Of a DNA stretch of 38,208 bases, positions 36,377-38,208 are shown piece by piece. The position numbers were made by a program, and so were the translations under genes. Location of the stretch: positions 64,001 to 102,208 of the IMG/VR virus record IMGVR_UViG_3300048838_001248; one strand, given 5' to 3'. The number at the start of each line of letters is the position of its first letter. Position 1 is the stretch's first letter. Source of the stretch: a virus. Under the pieces are notes generated by a model. That model did no database searches and had not been told where the DNA came from. It saw nothing but the letters and a program-made list of their open reading frames with translations.

Positions 36377-37174
36377 CTATTCAACAAGTCTGATTGTCCA
36401 GAAGTCTGCAGCTAAGTTTGCGGTTGTAATATATTCATAAGGTAAATAGAAATAACCTCTATCTCCCCATTCTGTACCCCAGCTATTTCTCATAATCAAA
36501 TGTTTTTTAGTTTCATCGTATCCAACCGCTACCACAGCATGTCCACCAATATTACCCTCATTTGCTTGGGGCATAACAACATAACCCGAACGTGCGGTAT
36601 CATCACTCATAAACGAATGAAACAACATCATACCAAATGCCACCGGATGTCCTTCTGCAAGACATTCTTTAATTTCTTGTATTGAATGTGTAACCCTGAG
36701 ATATTCTAATACCTGATTTTTTTCACCCTCTACATAACATTCATTACTTGGTTTTGTTTTGAATTTACAGGTATTGTATTTCCACATTGATTCGGGACAT
36801 ACACCTTTATCTACCATTGTTTTCATCGTATTTCTCATTGTAGCACCAGCATCTGAATTCACAGTACCTTCAATTACTCTTGTGTTATAATAAACAAATA
36901 ATCTTGAAGGCGTGAAGTTACTTCTTTGCTGTCTCATTTGTTCAAATTGAAATACCGCACCCATTGCGTTGGCTGTACAACTACCAAGAGTACCCTGATT
37001 ATATATAGGTGGGCACAATGGTCTTAAATCTACCTTTTCTGGTACTGCTTTAGGAGCACCTATTTTAAATTTAAAGTCTCTGGGGTCAGGTAAATCACGT
37101 TTCCATCCAAGACCTAATTTAATTGTCTGTTGTTCCGGTTTTTTAAACCAGTTGAATAATTTTCCGATTTTCAT
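36377..37174 (-). CDS. Papain-like (C1) cysteine protease
   Basis: 265 aa from ATG at 37174, 16 nt after the promoter box; the longer frame needs GTG. The papain core is complete: oxyanion Gln and nucleophile in YNQGTLGSCTANAMG (Q60, C66), GGHAVVAVGYD (catalytic His), and MRNSWGTEWGDRGYF (catalytic Asn). The N-terminal WKRDLPDPRDFKF is like the bacterial C1 peptidases with a short pro-region. No signal peptide, so it acts inside the cell or in the virion; a target (host protein or phage prohead) is unknown. Tandem TAG TAA stops. Confidence 0.9.
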   Translation of the reverse strand: MKIGKLFNWFKKPEQQTIKLGLGWKRDLPDPRDFKFKIGAPKAVPEKVDLRPLCPPIYNQGTLGSCTANAMGAVFQFEQMRQQRSNFTPSRLFVYYNTRVIEGTVNSDAGATMRNTMKTMVDKGVCPESMWKYNTCKFKTKPSNECYVEGEKNQVLEYLRVTHSIQEIKECLAEGHPVAFGMMLFHSFMSDDTARSGYVVMPQANEGNIGGHAVVAVGYDETKKHLIMRNSWGTEWGDRGYFYLPYEYITTANLAADFWTIRLVE

Positions 37175-37189
37175 AATATAGCGTTTCAC

Positions 37190-37198
37190 TATAAATAC
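37190..37198 (-). promoter_or_regulatory. Promoter box GTATTTATA
   Basis: 16 nt before the protease ATG, right after the 37202-37226 terminator. Confidence 0.6.
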
Positions 37199-37201
37199 AA
37201 A

Positions 37202-37226
37202 AAAAGCGGAGAAATTCTCCGCTTTT
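37202..37226 (-). terminator. Rho-independent terminator
   Basis: AAAAGCGGAGAA/TTCTCCGCTTTT with T-run; ends the RNA ligase gene, overlapping its stop. Confidence 0.85.
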
Positions 37227-38208
37227 AAATGCTATAATCATATCCATCTCGGAAAGGTTTGCTGTAATCCGGTCTAACCAATTTCCAAATTATTTCATCG
37301 TATGGTCTTTTATCGTACAATTTAAAGAGGATTGAACGATATTCGGATTTCAATGCTTCTGCAGCAAATTCCTTACGGTCTGAAACGTTATTTATGTGAT
37401 AAATTCTAACAAACTCTTTCAATGTTTCCCTTTCGATTTCATTATATGCCAACTGTAGCGAGTTGCTAACCCTTTTCAGCCAATCATAGAATTCATCTGG
37501 TACTCTATCAAGCAATTCATCAAAATCATACCCGTTCATCATGTGTTCCCACACAACAACATTTGAAACATTTGTCAATATACCATGAAGTCTAACGTAT
37601 TCAGCAAATTTAACCTTAACCCTAAATCCATTCTTGAATTTAACCACAAATCCCTCACTATTATCTTTTTCAAGTTTTTTAAGGTCAATTAAGTCATTAA
37701 TTTTTACGTTGAATTTTTTAACAACAGTAAAATATTTAGAGTATTGCTCAACCAATTCTTCATAGAGTGCTTCAACACCTGTTTCGGTTACAATTCTTGT
37801 AAGTAAAACAAGTTCCCTTCTATTGCCGTAGTCAACAACAATACGATTTTCAGGATATAGAACCTCAAATAAAAAGGTACATTCAGTATTTAATTTATCA
37901 AGAACAGATGCTTTTAGCATTTTTTGTGCTTCTAACGCTTGTTCTGAAATAAATGAACCCCTTGAAGCCACAATCCATTCCATACGTGGTTTGTAGTAAA
38001 ACACAATAATTAATGAGCCGTCCATTTTTTCGAAAATATCATATTCTTCCGACATATCGATTTCAGATGGGTCATATTCTTCGTAGTTCATGAACTTCTG
38101 AAATGGACGTGCAATTATATTACCCTCAATATCAATAACAAGACCACGACAAGAAAGAGTATATTCATCCCAAACTCTTTTTGACTGAACTCTTGGTGAA
38201 TAATTGAG
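37225..38208 (-). CDS. T4 Rnl1-like RNA ligase (5' end outside the window)
   Basis: The frame remains open to the right window edge, so at least 327 aa are visible and the start is missing. Upstream part: SCRGLVIDIEGNIIARPFQKF. Motif I EKMDGSLI carries the adenylated Lys; SRGSFIS, FLFEVLYP (motif III-like) and EGFVVKFKNGFRVKVKFAEY (motifs IV/V) follow, with a helical Rnl1-type C-terminus. T4 Rnl1 seals tRNA-Lys cleaved by host anticodon nuclease. Here it lies four features upstream of a tRNA-Lys/Tyr array, which supports the same duty. Confidence 0.9.
   Translation of the reverse strand, partial: LNYSPRVQSKRVWDEYTLSCRGLVIDIEGNIIARPFQKFMNYEEYDPSEIDMSEEYDIFEKMDGSLIIVFYYKPRMEWIVASRGSFISEQALEAQKMLKASVLDKLNTECTFLFEVLYPENRIVVDYGNRRELVLLTRIVTETGVEALYEELVEQYSKYFTVVKKFNVKINDLIDLKKLEKDNSEGFVVKFKNGFRVKVKFAEYVRLHGILTNVSNVVVWEHMMNGYDFDELLDRVPDEFYDWLKRVSNSLQLAYNEIERETLKEFVRIYHINNVSDRKEFAAEALKSEYRSILFKLYDKRPYDEIIWKLVRPDYSKPFRDGYDYSI

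Noticed and set aside
942-37198. ATAAATAC on the plus strand as T4-type late promoters TATAAATA.
   Set aside because: The genes read in the opposite direction; the single plus gene has the reverse complement. The motif in the sense direction is GTATTTAT.
1-38208. Global reassignment of TAG to an amino acid (as in some gut phages with a CTA tRNA).
   Set aside because: At least 14 genes end in TAG at sensible positions, two of them inside terminator stems (2013, 21142) and several followed at once by another stop or gene start. Only selective suppression remains possible.
1-38208. CRISPR arrays, insertion sequences, attachment sites or an origin.
   Set aside because: No regularly spaced direct repeats, transposase genes, flanking inverted repeats or iterons were found.

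Overview
The window is about one third G+C, nearly all genes lie on the minus strand, and genes are packed with short overlaps. Most look like accessory genes of a very large tailed phage: ribonucleotide reductase, a T4 Rnl1-type RNA ligase, homing endonucleases, an Alt-like ADP-ribosyltransferase, and 29 recognisable tRNA genes plus one degenerate one. Start codons have A/T-rich leaders without an AGGAGG-type ribosome site, which would suit a Bacteroidota host (inference). No capsid, portal, tail or DNA polymerase gene is visible.

Layout by coordinate. 1-13.0 kb: small hypothetical proteins with a GMP reductase/IMP dehydrogenase homologue, an HNH-like protein, a nucleotidyltransferase, a metallophosphoesterase and a fused dNTP pyrophosphohydrolase/5'-nucleotidase. 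12.6-17.7 kb: a translation block with a type 2 peptidyl-tRNA hydrolase, an amber-suppressor-type tRNA, an initiator tRNA, a ribosomal protein bL12 C-terminal-domain protein and an RNase P RNA. 17.8-26.2 kb: a protease-like protein, three homing endonucleases, a YqeY-like protein and 18 tRNAs. 26.3-34.4 kb: two VWA proteins, a class II (B12) ribonucleotide reductase and a GHKL ATPase. 34.5-35.4 kb: a second tRNA array carrying only Lys and Tyr tRNAs plus one degenerate element. 35.6-38.2 kb: its leader, the ADP-ribosyltransferase, a papain-like protease and the RNA ligase, which is cut by the window end.

The main discovery candidate is control of the tRNA arrays. Both large arrays are preceded by the same architecture: promoter, short leader ORF, rho-independent terminator, tRNAs. 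In each leader the ORF contains a segment complementary to the 5' arm of the terminator (antiterminator) and an earlier segment complementary to that one, as in amino-acid-operon attenuators. The leader peptide of the Lys/Tyr array is rich in Tyr and Lys codons; the other leader has Thr, Asn, Ile, Cys, Ser, Phe and Gly codons matching its array. I infer that loss of charged host tRNA (starvation, or anticodon nucleases) would stall the leader ribosome and switch on replacement tRNAs. The Rnl1-type ligase a few genes upstream fits a tRNA-protection role.

Two promoter families recur: a GTATTTAT(A/G) box about 13-20 nt before many start codons, and a TGTAACATTT ... CGTATAAT pair. The leader promoters combine the TGTAACATTT element with the GTATTTA box.
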